Below, piece by piece: positions 1 to 7,122 of a stretch of 64,000 nucleotides of DNA. Below the pieces are notes generated by a model that saw only the letters and a list, made by a program, of their open reading frames with translations, did no database searches and was not told the DNA's origin. Source of the DNA: Akkermansia muciniphila (GTDB lineage Bacteria > Verrucomicrobiota > Verrucomicrobiia > Limisphaerales > SXTU01). Within the stretch, counting starts at the first letter, position 1. Every line of letters starts with the position of its first letter. The DNA lies in assembly GCA_945874145.1 (NCBI GenBank), contig CAMCFN010000011.1:19754-83753 (forward strand), in the 5' to 3' direction. The translations under genes and the position numbers were made by a program.

Positions 1-423
1 CTCGACGGTGCGGCCAATGGCGCGGTAGCCGGTCCAGGTTACGTGACGCGGAACGAGGCCGAGGTGCCCGACGACCGGAATGCCTTCGCGCGCCATCGCT
101 TCAATGATGAAAGGGCTAGCCGAGCAGTAAACCGAGCTGGCCCCCAGTTCGAGCGCGCGAAAGGCGACGCGGATCGCCTCCTCCGGGGAGGCCAACCCGT
201 GCGGCGTGGCACAGGAGAGAAAGCTGTTCGGGGCCGCCGCGACGAGCGCCGGCAAACGCGACTGCGCCTCGGGACTGTCGAAGCTGCAACTCATCAGGTC
301 CACGCCGGCCGATTCCGCCGCCGCCGCTTCCTCCGGGGATTTGACGTGGATGTGCGTGAGGCAGCGTTTGCCCTTGAGCTGCTGGAGGTCGAAGATGGTG
401 TATTTTTTGCGAGGGCGGAGCAT
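1..423 (-). CDS. PanB-like protein (ketopantoate hydroxymethyltransferase fold), partial
   Basis: This is a 141-codon fragment from an ATG at 423 that runs off the left edge without a stop. The order of segments follows PanB: KGKR near residue 17, a SPEEAIRVAF helix near 79, and the family's VVGHLGL strand-loop at 117-123. PanB makes ketopantoate for pantothenate and CoA. The residues used by the E. coli enzyme (Asp45 in VGDS, Asp84 in ADLP, Glu114 in KIEGG) appear here as MSCSFD, SCATPHG and VYCSAS, so the metal and substrate acids seem lost. I infer a divergent PanB/PEP-mutase-fold paralogue and not a proven pantothenate enzyme. The C-terminal third is outside the window. Confidence 0.65.
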   Translation of the reverse strand, partial: MLRPRKKYTIFDLQQLKGKRCLTHIHVKSPEEAAAAESAGVDLMSCSFDSPEAQSRLPALVAAAPNSFLSCATPHGLASPEEAIRVAFRALELGASSVYCSASPFIIEAMAREGIPVVGHLGLVPRHVTWTGYRAIGRTVE

Positions 424-506
424 TGGAGGCCGGAGTTTAGGTTAGGCAGCCAGTCTGTGGACCCGGCTGCTTGTCGTCCAGCCCGCACTCCTTTCTGATT
501 GCTCGA

Positions 507-574
507 TGCCGCTGGCGCGGAGGCGACCCACTCGCGGTTGGAAAGGTGGAACTTGAAACCGTCGGTGGTGACGC
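507..574 (-). pseudogene. Relic of phosphohexomutase 3' region
   Basis: About 68 bases directly after the DUF1501 stop match the coding strand of the phosphohexomutase gene at 2888-2956 with roughly 86% identity and one single-base deletion. In translation it gives TTDGFKFHLSNREWVA and, after the frameshift, RASGIE. The intact gene has TTDGFKFLLPNREWVA and RASGTE. It lies in the same orientation as the intact gene. It is too short and frameshifted to be functional. Confidence 0.6.
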
Positions 575-575
575 G

Positions 576-1991
576 CTATCCGAAGAGGCCCATGACCGGC
601 TTGCCCGAGGAGAAGGGCGGACGGATGATACCGGTGTTCTTGCCAAGATCGTTCAGCGGCACGCCCAACGCGTGCAGGATCGTGGCGTGGAGATCTTGAG
701 GCGTCACGGGATTGCTCTTCGGCGCGGCACCGGTCTTGTCCGACTCGCCATAGACGGCTCCGCCGCGAATGCCACAGCCGGCCACGATCGCGGAGAAGCA
801 CTGGGGCCAGTGCTGCCGACCGGGCGGCCCTTGCGTGAGGATGATCGGCGTGCGCCCGAACTCGCCGACGGCGACCACCATCGTGTCTTGGAGCATGCCC
901 CGCTCCTTGAGATCGGTCAGCAAGGCGGAGAGGGATTCATCCAAGCGCGGCAGGCAGTGGTTCATGCCGTAGGAACCATTGCTGAACGCATTGCCCATGC
1001 CCATGTTGCCGCCGTGCATGTCCCAACTGGAGGCGGGTGGTCCGCCACCGGTCTCCCCCGGCGCAGGACCAACCCAGCCATTCACGGTCACGAAGCGCAC
1101 GCCGGCCTCCACCATCCGCCGCGCGAGGAGCAGGTTCTGCCCCAGCGGATGCATGCCGTAGCGTTCGCGGACGGACAAAGGCTCTTGGTTCAAGTTGAAG
1201 GCCTCCCGCCCTTCCGGCCGGGTCATCGCGTCGTAAGCCAGTTCGCGCAGCTCATGCCAATCCTTGGCCTGCGGCTCTTCCGCGAGGCGGTTCGACTCCA
1301 GAGTGTCGAGCAGCTTGCGCCGCTCCTGCATCCGCGTGGGATCACCCGTCTCATAAATTTCCGGCAGCTTGAATTTCGGCATCGCCGGATGGTTGTCGGC
1401 GGAGCCGATGAACACCGGAGCGTAGCTCGATCCGAGATAACCGCCGGAGCCGATGTTCGGCGCGCAAAAGACCGGCGCGCCCACGCACTTGATGAGCCAC
1501 GCGTTGGTGAGCAGGTTGCGCTCATTGGAGAGATGCTTGGCCACCACTGAGCCGATGTAGGGCAGATCGTCGGGAACACCTTCCCGGACGCGCTCGACCA
1601 CCTGCCCGCACAGCAGATTGTGCATCGCGTCGAAATGGTTGTTAATCGGGCGGGGGTGCGTCATCGAGCGAATGAGGCAAAACTGATCGGTGACCTGGGA
1701 GAGCTTGGGATGCAGTTCGCTCAACTGCATGCCGGGCACCTTGGAGCGGATGGGTTTGTAAGGCCCGCGAATCTCGGACGGCGCGTCCGGCTTCAAGTCC
1801 CACGTGTCAATGTGGCTCGGGCCGCCGCACAGGAGCACGAAGATGCAGCATTTCTTCGACGCCACGGCCTTGCCCGACGAATCGAACTTGTCCTTCCCGA
1901 CGACCAAGCCGGGGATCCCGAGGTTGAGCAGGCCGACACCGCCGGCTTTAAGTGCCGTGCGCCGAGAAGTCTTGGGTAGGTTCATAGACAA
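576..1991 (-). CDS. DUF1501 family secreted protein
   Basis: This 471-residue protein opens with a twin-arginine-like signal (SRRTALKAGG followed by a hydrophobic stretch), so export is likely. The DUF1501 hallmarks are visible: CGGPSHIDTWDLKPDAP near residue 55, RSMTHPRPINNHFDAMH near 110, and EFGRTP near 378. The family is related to the alkaline phosphatase/sulfatase superfamily and is abundant in Planctomycetes and Verrucomicrobia, but its reaction is not established. It is normally encoded just after a DUF1553 gene, as in the pair near 55-60 kb. Here no DUF1553 partner is present. Met1 and Met3 are alternative starts. A phosphohexomutase relic abuts its stop codon. Confidence 0.9.
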   Translation of the reverse strand: MSMNLPKTSRRTALKAGGVGLLNLGIPGLVVGKDKFDSSGKAVASKKCCIFVLLCGGPSHIDTWDLKPDAPSEIRGPYKPIRSKVPGMQLSELHPKLSQVTDQFCLIRSMTHPRPINNHFDAMHNLLCGQVVERVREGVPDDLPYIGSVVAKHLSNERNLLTNAWLIKCVGAPVFCAPNIGSGGYLGSSYAPVFIGSADNHPAMPKFKLPEIYETGDPTRMQERRKLLDTLESNRLAEEPQAKDWHELRELAYDAMTRPEGREAFNLNQEPLSVRERYGMHPLGQNLLLARRMVEAGVRFVTVNGWVGPAPGETGGGPPASSWDMHGGNMGMGNAFSNGSYGMNHCLPRLDESLSALLTDLKERGMLQDTMVVAVGEFGRTPIILTQGPPGRQHWPQCFSAIVAGCGIRGGAVYGESDKTGAAPKSNPVTPQDLHATILHALGVPLNDLGKNTGIIRPPFSSGKPVMGLFG

Positions 1992-2331
1992 TGCTTGGCT
2001 GAGCTGCGCTGAAAGGACTTGGACGCGAGCCTACCTCCCGCTAGCCCCGACGCAACGAGAATACTTCCGGAAGAATGCTGGGGAGGGCAAGCAAGTCCCC
2101 CCACGGGCATCGGACACTCCCCGAGGGAGGTATCCGATCCGGCGTGAACCGACCGGCTCCACCAACGCGCCGGGTCAGAGACCGGCGCTCCGGCATGTTC
2201 CGGCAAATTTCGACACCTCACCCTCAATCCCGCTCCATGAACCTGCCGTGGGTAGGCGGGTTGTCCTCACCCCGCCATCGGCCACCCGGACGTCATGAAA
2301 CCTAGCTGGGGCGCTTTCGCCCTTGAACCGG
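1992..2331. other. Non-coding stretch with one GC-rich hairpin
   Basis: These 340 bases between two minus-strand genes show no credible gene. A hairpin with 7-bp arms GCGCCGG/CCGGCGC lies at 2167-2188 and belongs to a family seen elsewhere in the window (see 6288, 31919, 48310). The stretch GACACCTCACCCTCAATCC near 2213-2231 resembles the sequence near 2677-2695 upstream of the next repeat. Confidence 0.5.
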
Positions 2332-2487
2332 CTAGCTTTTCGTGCGGAATCCGCCCATCATATAGACGACGAGGCAGACCACCAGAATGAGGCCCAGGCC
2401 TCCTCCGCCGAAGACGGGACCGCCAAAGTAAAACCCGCCGCCGCCGAACAAGAGCATCAGAACAACGATGATGAGTAGTAGATTCAT
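2332..2487 (-). CDS. Small hydrophobic protein, DUF3309-like
   Basis: This is a 51-residue protein starting MNLLLIIVVLMLLFGG, with a first membrane segment, a glycine-rich middle (FYFGGPVFGGGG) and a second membrane segment (LGLILVVCLVVYMMGGF), ending RTKS. Size and layout match the DUF3309 family of tiny membrane proteins of unknown function. I chose the ATG at 2487 because an upstream in-frame ATG (2553) would add a polar stretch ahead of the first membrane segment. Neighbouring genes give no functional clue. Confidence 0.7.
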   Translation of the reverse strand: MNLLLIIVVLMLLFGGGGFYFGGPVFGGGGLGLILVVCLVVYMMGGFRTKS

Positions 2488-2693
2488 GGCTGCAAGATAG
2501 CGCGACGCCACACCCGCTCCAATGGGGTCTTTCCCCACCAACTCCAGGCCCATTCCGCGCCCTGAAAGCGGCGGGGGAGCGCGATCTTAACGCCGCAGAA
2601 GGCAGCGACGCAGCTACGTGTTGGGATTCACTGGAGCCGTCTATTGCACTCCAGCTTGCTGCGGTCGGGAGACTTCGACACCCCAGCCTCAAT

Positions 2694-2784
2694 CCCTCTC
2701 CCCACCCTCCCGGGGACACCTCATCCGGCCTACGGCCACCTTCTCCCCATCCGATGCGGAGAAGGGCATCGCGGCGGAGAGGGA
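2694..2784. repeat. Interspersed repeat, CCTCATCCGGCCTACGG family
   Basis: The core at about 2719-2748 matches the repeat at 58639-58668 with two or three differences in 30 bases (CCTCATCCGG versus CCTCATTCGG, then CCTACGGCC versus CCTGCGGCC). Flanking arms can pair (CTTCTCC with GGAGAAG at 2741-2765; CCTCTCC with GGAGAGG). It lies just past the 3' end of the phosphohexomutase gene. Confidence 0.7.
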
Positions 2785-2798
2785 GGCGGCACTCAGGC

Positions 2799-4235
2799 TC
2801 AGGCCAGCAGCTTCCGGCACGCCGTCTCCAGCTTCTTCATCTGCTTGGCGGACTTGGCCTCGATGTAGCAGCGGATGAGCGGTTCGGTGCCGCTGGCGCG
2901 GAAGGCGACCCACTCGCGATTCGGGAGGAGGAACTTGAAGCCGTCGGTGGTGATGAACTTCTCCACCGGAATGCCGCCCACGTCCTTGAGGCCGGCCTTG
3001 AGCTTGCCGAGCAGCGCGTCCTTGGTCTCGGGGTTGATTTTGACGTTGATGCGCGTGGTGTGGAATTCGCCGGTCTGCTTCTCCAGCGCGGCGAGAATCT
3101 GGCCGAGGGATTTCTTTTCGGTGGCGACGAGTTCGGCCATGAGCAGACAGGCGAGGATGCCGTCCTTCTCGGGCACGTGGCCTTTCACCGAGAGGCCACC
3201 GCTCTCCTCGCCGCCGACGATGATGGGTTCGCTCTCCATGAGCGCGCCGATGTATTTGAAGCCCACGGGCGTCTCGTGAAGTTTCACACCGAGCAACTCC
3301 GCCACGGCGTCCACCTGATGACTCGTGGGCACGGTGCGGACGACCGCACCGGTCCAGCCGCGGTTCTTTTTCAGGTGATAGAGCGCGAGGGCGAGAATCT
3401 GGTTTGGGGTAAGCCACACGCCGCTCTTGTCAACGACGCCGAAGCGGTCGGCGTCGCCGTCGAGGCCGAGGCCGAACTGGGCCTTGCCGGCGAGGACGAA
3501 CTTGCTGACCTCCTCCATGCCGTGCGCGTCCGGCTCCGGGTGGTGGCCGCCGAAGAGCGGGTTCAGCTCGTTGTGGAAGGTGGTGACCTTCGCGCCGCCG
3601 TCCTCGGTCAGCAGTGTGTCGAGGTAGCCGCGCCCGGTGCCATACATCAGCTCGACGGCAATCTTGAGCTTCGCCTTCTTGATGGCGTCGAAGTCAATGA
3701 GCTTGCGAATCTGCTTAAAGTAGTCGGGCTGCGGGTCAATGGTTTTGCACGAGAAGGTGCCGACGACGGCGGCCTTGAAGGTCCAGCCCTCGGCTTGGCG
3801 CTTGGCGATGTTCGCCTCAACTTGTTTGGTGACCTCGGCGGTGGCGGGCGCGCCGTTGTAGGTGGAGAACTTGAGGCCCTGATACTCCGCCGGGTTGTGG
3901 CTGGCGGTCATGTTGATGCCGCCGATGGCCTTGCGATGGCGGATGGTGTGCGCGATGACGGGCGTGGGCGCGTCGCGCTGGCAGAGGAGGCAGGTGAGGC
4001 CGTTGGCCGTGAGCACTTCGGCGACGGCGAGGCTGAACTCGCGCCCGAGGAAGCGCGTGTCGTGGCCGATGATGACCACGGGCTTGCGCTTGGCGATGGC
4101 GGACTGGGGATTCCTGAGTTCGGCGTTGAGATAGTCCGCGATGCCCTGAGCCGCGAGGCGGACGCCGTCGAAGGTGAAGTCGCGCGCGATGAGACCGCGC
4201 CAGCCGGAGGTGCCGAATTTGATGGAGATGCTCAT
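2799..4235 (-). CDS. Phosphoglucomutase/phosphomannomutase family protein
   Basis: This 478-residue cytoplasmic alpha-D-phosphohexomutase moves phosphate between C1 and C6 of a hexose. All four family landmarks are present: the N-terminal FGTSGWRG loop (residues 7-14), the phosphoserine loop TASHNP near 111, the metal loop DGDADRFG near 259, and the C-terminal phosphate-binding RASGTEPLIR near 448. Length is normal for the family. Sequence alone does not separate glucose, mannose and glucosamine substrates. A decayed copy of its 3' region lies at 507-574. No Shine-Dalgarno sequence is obvious before the ATG at 4235. The next upstream gene on the strand is nuoA, 88 bases away. Confidence 0.93.
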   Translation of the reverse strand: MSISIKFGTSGWRGLIARDFTFDGVRLAAQGIADYLNAELRNPQSAIAKRKPVVIIGHDTRFLGREFSLAVAEVLTANGLTCLLCQRDAPTPVIAHTIRHRKAIGGINMTASHNPAEYQGLKFSTYNGAPATAEVTKQVEANIAKRQAEGWTFKAAVVGTFSCKTIDPQPDYFKQIRKLIDFDAIKKAKLKIAVELMYGTGRGYLDTLLTEDGGAKVTTFHNELNPLFGGHHPEPDAHGMEEVSKFVLAGKAQFGLGLDGDADRFGVVDKSGVWLTPNQILALALYHLKKNRGWTGAVVRTVPTSHQVDAVAELLGVKLHETPVGFKYIGALMESEPIIVGGEESGGLSVKGHVPEKDGILACLLMAELVATEKKSLGQILAALEKQTGEFHTTRINVKINPETKDALLGKLKAGLKDVGGIPVEKFITTDGFKFLLPNREWVAFRASGTEPLIRCYIEAKSAKQMKKLETACRKLLA

Positions 4236-4323
4236 GAAGGGAAGGAGTAATTAGTTCCGGTGGTCAGCACTGACAAAAGGGCCGGGCGCCAGGCCCGGTG
4301 AAGATTCCGCATTCCGCATTCAG

Positions 4324-4725
4324 CTAGCTCTTCCAGTCTAACGCGCCCTTCTTCAGCGCGTAGATGTAGCCGATGAAGAGGATGCCGACGAAGGAAGCCA
4401 TCGAGCCAAGGACGAGCGGGGCGTTCTGGGCGAGGACTTCGCGATAAACCACGGCCCACGGGTAGAGAAACACCACCTCGATGTCGAACAGGATGAAGAG
4501 CATCGCGACGAGGTAGAACTTCACCGAGAGCCGCGTGCTGCCCTCGCCAATGGGCAACATGCCGCACTCGTAGGCGGTGTCCTTCATCTGCGTCGTGCGC
4601 GCGGCGATCTTGCGGTTGAAGAAGCGCCCGGCCAGCTCGGACAGCACGAGAATGCCGCCGGCGATGGCGAGCGCCACGAGAAGGAGGAACAGGACCGGCA
4701 CGTATTGCTGCAACTGCGAATCCAT
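4324..4725 (-). CDS. nuoA: NADH-quinone oxidoreductase subunit A
   Basis: This 133-residue membrane subunit of respiratory complex I has three hydrophobic segments. The conserved loop YECGMLPIGEGSTRLSVKFY at about residues 52-71 and the LFDIEVVFLYPW helix at about 79-90 are diagnostic of NuoA/ND3. Full complex I operons usually run nuoA to nuoN. Here the gene stands alone between a phosphohexomutase and a divergent prepilin, so the rest must be elsewhere. Three heptamers (ATTCCGC, ATTCCGC, ATTCAGC; 4304-4324) abut its stop codon. Confidence 0.95.
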   Translation of the reverse strand: MDSQLQQYVPVLFLLLVALAIAGGILVLSELAGRFFNRKIAARTTQMKDTAYECGMLPIGEGSTRLSVKFYLVAMLFILFDIEVVFLYPWAVVYREVLAQNAPLVLGSMASFVGILFIGYIYALKKGALDWKS

Positions 4726-4945
4726 GGGGCGAGACGGTAGAAATGCTCACCCTGCTTGGCAAGGGCAAAGGCCGAGCACAGGCCGACTCGTATTGCTGAC
4801 TGCAATCAGTCCCCAGAATTTGCCTCGCACGCTGGGAAAAAGAGTTGAGGCAGTCGGCACGTTTGCTAGAGTGGCTTCCAAGCCACGGGTAAGCAGCCTC
4901 AGCTTGGGCAGTGTTCCTAGGCTCTCGGCGGTGGATCAGCCAGTC

Positions 4946-5320
4946 ATGCGGTTCGCGCAAACTTCACAAATCAGGGGGCGGCAGGTGGCCGCTGCCAGTG
5001 GCTTCACCCTGCTCGAGATCATGATCGTCGCGGGGGTCATCGGCATCATGGCCTCGATTGCCCTGCCGAACTTCCTCAAAGCCCGGGCGACCGCCGAGCA
5101 ACGGAGCTGCATCAAGAACCTCCGCGAGCTGGACCTGACCAAGCAGCAGTGGGGCTTCGAGAACAAGAAAAGCTCCACCTCCATCCCCTCCGTGGCCCAA
5201 ATCCAAGCCTACTTCGGACAGAGCCGCATGCCCATCTGCCCCGGACGCGGCACCTACACACTGCAACGGCTCGACCGCAATCCCACCTGCACCCGCTCGG
5301 CCCTCGGGCACACGCTCTGA
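4946..5320 (+). CDS. Prepilin-type N-terminal cleavage/methylation protein
   Basis: This 124-residue protein begins MRFAQTSQIRGRQVAAASG, followed by the prepilin peptidase site GFTLLE and a hydrophobic helix (IMIVAGVIGIMASIALPNF). It should be cleaved after the Gly and inserted as a type IV pilin or type II pseudopilin. The short globular part has CIKNLRELD and a cysteine-bounded tail (CPGRGTY ... CTRS) ending ALGHTL. The same ending closes the two prepilins at 19969 and 20414. An earlier in-frame start exists but would put about 120 residues before the cleavage site, so the ATG at 4946 is preferred. It diverges from nuoA. Confidence 0.85.
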   Translation: MRFAQTSQIRGRQVAAASGFTLLEIMIVAGVIGIMASIALPNFLKARATAEQRSCIKNLRELDLTKQQWGFENKKSSTSIPSVAQIQAYFGQSRMPICPGRGTYTLQRLDRNPTCTRSALGHTL

Positions 5321-5389
5321 CGCGCAGGTTGACCGTCCGGCAAATTTCCGCTTCGCACCCGCCCGTCCATTGTGTTCGAATTGCCCCCT

Positions 5390-6280
5390 ATGAAACATCT
5401 GTTCGCCTGCCTCCTGCTTGCCGCGCTGCCCTCCCTCCACGCCGCCGCGCCAGGCAAACCGCTCCGTGCCCTCGTCATCTCGGGTGGATGCTGCCATGAC
5501 TACGCCCTCCAGCACGTCATCCTGAAGGAAGGCCTCGAAGCCCGGGCCCACATCGAAGTGGACACCATCCACTCCCCCGACCGCTCCACCAAGGCCAAGT
5601 TCGAGAAGTATGAGAAGCCCGACTGGGCCAAGGGCTACGACGTCATCATCCACGACGAATGCAGCGCCGACGTGAAGGACCTCGACTACGTGAACAACAT
5701 CCTCGCCGCGCACAAGGCCGGCGTCGCCGCCGTGAACCTCCACTGCGCCATGCACAGCTACCGCGTCGGCCAGTTCCGCGAGCCCGTCCAGCCCGGCTCC
5801 CCCGACGCGCTGTGGTTCGACCTCCTCGGCCTCCAGTCCACCGGCCACGGCCCGCAACTGCCCATCGCCATCACCGTCGTGAACCAAGCTCACCCCGCCA
5901 TGAAAACCCTCGGCAACTGGACCACCATCAACGAGGAGCTCTACAACAACGTCAAAATCTTCCCCAGCGCCATCCCCATGATGAAGGGCAAGCAAGTCAT
6001 CAAGCAGAAGGACGGCACCACCAAGGACGTCGAGTCCGTCGTCACCTGGGGCAACCTCTACGGCCAGACCCGCGTCTTCAGCAGCACCCTCGGCCACAAC
6101 AACGCCACCGTCGGCGACCCCCGCTACCTCGACATGGTCACGCGCGGCCTCCTCTGGAGCTGCGACAAGCTCAACGACACCTACCTCAAGCCCACGCCCA
6201 AAGACCCCGTGCCCCCCTCCGCGAAGCCCTTCGTGGAGAAGGCCGCCGCCGACGCGAAGAAAGCGACGGAGAAGAAGTAA
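5390..6280 (+). CDS. ThuA domain secreted protein
   Basis: This 296-residue protein has a clear signal peptide (MKHLFACLLLAALPSLHAAA). The ThuA fold, similar to class I glutamine amidotransferases, is recognised by ALVISGGCCHDY near residue 26, YDVIIHDECS near 83 and AVNLHCAMHSYR near 116. ThuA was first linked to trehalose utilisation, but most family members, which are common beside planctomycete/verrucomicrobial sugar genes, have no proven reaction. The periplasmic location is inferred. The ATG at 5390 is chosen over an in-frame ATG at 5372 because it gives a proper signal peptide. It stands alone; the next gene is convergent. Confidence 0.88.
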   Translation: MKHLFACLLLAALPSLHAAAPGKPLRALVISGGCCHDYALQHVILKEGLEARAHIEVDTIHSPDRSTKAKFEKYEKPDWAKGYDVIIHDECSADVKDLDYVNNILAAHKAGVAAVNLHCAMHSYRVGQFREPVQPGSPDALWFDLLGLQSTGHGPQLPIAITVVNQAHPAMKTLGNWTTINEELYNNVKIFPSAIPMMKGKQVIKQKDGTTKDVESVVTWGNLYGQTRVFSSTLGHNNATVGDPRYLDMVTRGLLWSCDKLNDTYLKPTPKDPVPPSAKPFVEKAAADAKKATEKK

Positions 6281-6287
6281 GCTGCGG

Positions 6288-6311
6288 AGCGCCGGTCGCT
6301 GGACTGGCGCT
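6288..6311. repeat. Short GC-rich hairpin between convergent genes
   Basis: The arms AGCGCCGGTC and GACTGGCGCT pair (one G-T) around a 4-base loop, between the ThuA stop and the stop of the convergent lipoprotein gene. It may act as a bidirectional terminator, though no T-run follows. It belongs to the same family as the hairpins at 2167, 31919 and 48310. Confidence 0.5.
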
Positions 6312-7083
6312 ACAACACGACTTCCACGCCCACGGCCGAGCCGCTGGCGGCAGCCTCTTCGGACAGCGTGAACGCCCGCGTCCCCCGATCATACGTCAAC
6401 TGCACCGGCTGGCCCGGCCGCAGCGGATCATGGGCCGCGAAGCGCACACTGCCCTTGTCATCCTCCACCCCGAAGACCAGCAGCGACCGCGCATAGCGCA
6501 ACGCGTGCTGGCGGTAGAGCCGCACCACCGCCGGACGGTTCGCCGCCACCGCGGGCAGCAGTTGGGCGAACGCCTGCGACTGACTGCCCGCCCGGGCAAA
6601 GGCCTTGGCGAACAGCGACGCCTGATGCGCGTGCGGCCACACGATGGCCGACTCCGCCCTCACCACATGGCCCTGTAACCGGCTGAACTCCCGCAGATTC
6701 GCGTAGCCCGGGATGACCACCGGCGACCCACCGGCCCCCTGCCCCGTCAGCTCCCGCCGCAGAACTTCGCGCACCAAGGCCAGCCGCGTCGCGGCGTCCG
6801 GCGGCGGCTGCGTGGGGGCAAACTGCGCCTGCACAAAAAACTGCCGCGTGACGAGCGCCGTCACATGCGCGCGCAGCTCGGGCGCAGCGAGCGGCTCCAT
6901 GCCGGAGACTGACTCAAGCTCCGGCAGCACCGCCGCCAGCGTATCCGTAGCCAGATCAAACGCGCGCGGCCCCGCCGGCATCACCCGCTTGCCGGCGGAC
7001 CAGTTGGTCAGGCTGGAACAACCCGCCGCCCCCGTGGCCAGGGACAGGGCAGCAAGGCGGAGCAAGACAGAGCGGCGTTTCAT
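6310..7083 (-). CDS. Putative lipoprotein of unknown function
   Basis: This is a 257-residue protein. It starts MKRRSVLLRLAALSLATGAAGC, a typical lipoprotein signal with a lipobox (GAAGC, Cys22), so a membrane-anchored location is likely. I do not recognise the mature domain. It is alanine-rich and largely helical by composition, and its end (QLTYDRGTRAFTLSEE) looks beta-rich. It is 39 bases downstream of the giant LTD/CotH gene on the same strand and may be co-transcribed with it. Confidence 0.7.
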   Translation of the reverse strand: MKRRSVLLRLAALSLATGAAGCSSLTNWSAGKRVMPAGPRAFDLATDTLAAVLPELESVSGMEPLAAPELRAHVTALVTRQFFVQAQFAPTQPPPDAATRLALVREVLRRELTGQGAGGSPVVIPGYANLREFSRLQGHVVRAESAIVWPHAHQASLFAKAFARAGSQSQAFAQLLPAVAANRPAVVRLYRQHALRYARSLLVFGVEDDKGSVRFAAHDPLRPGQPVQLTYDRGTRAFTLSEEAAASGSAVGVEVVL

Positions 7084-7122
7084 GGGCCCAAAGTATAACG
7101 GGCACCAGGTGCCGCGCAGCTT

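Noticed and set aside
2754..4250. A 498-codon plus-strand frame opposite the phosphohexomutase gene.
   Set aside because: It is antisense to a gene with every family motif intact; such long shadows are expected in high-GC DNA.
5659..6678. A 339-codon plus-strand frame over the ThuA gene and beyond.
   Set aside because: It is an Arg/Pro/His-rich shadow of the ThuA gene in another frame and runs antisense to the lipoprotein gene.
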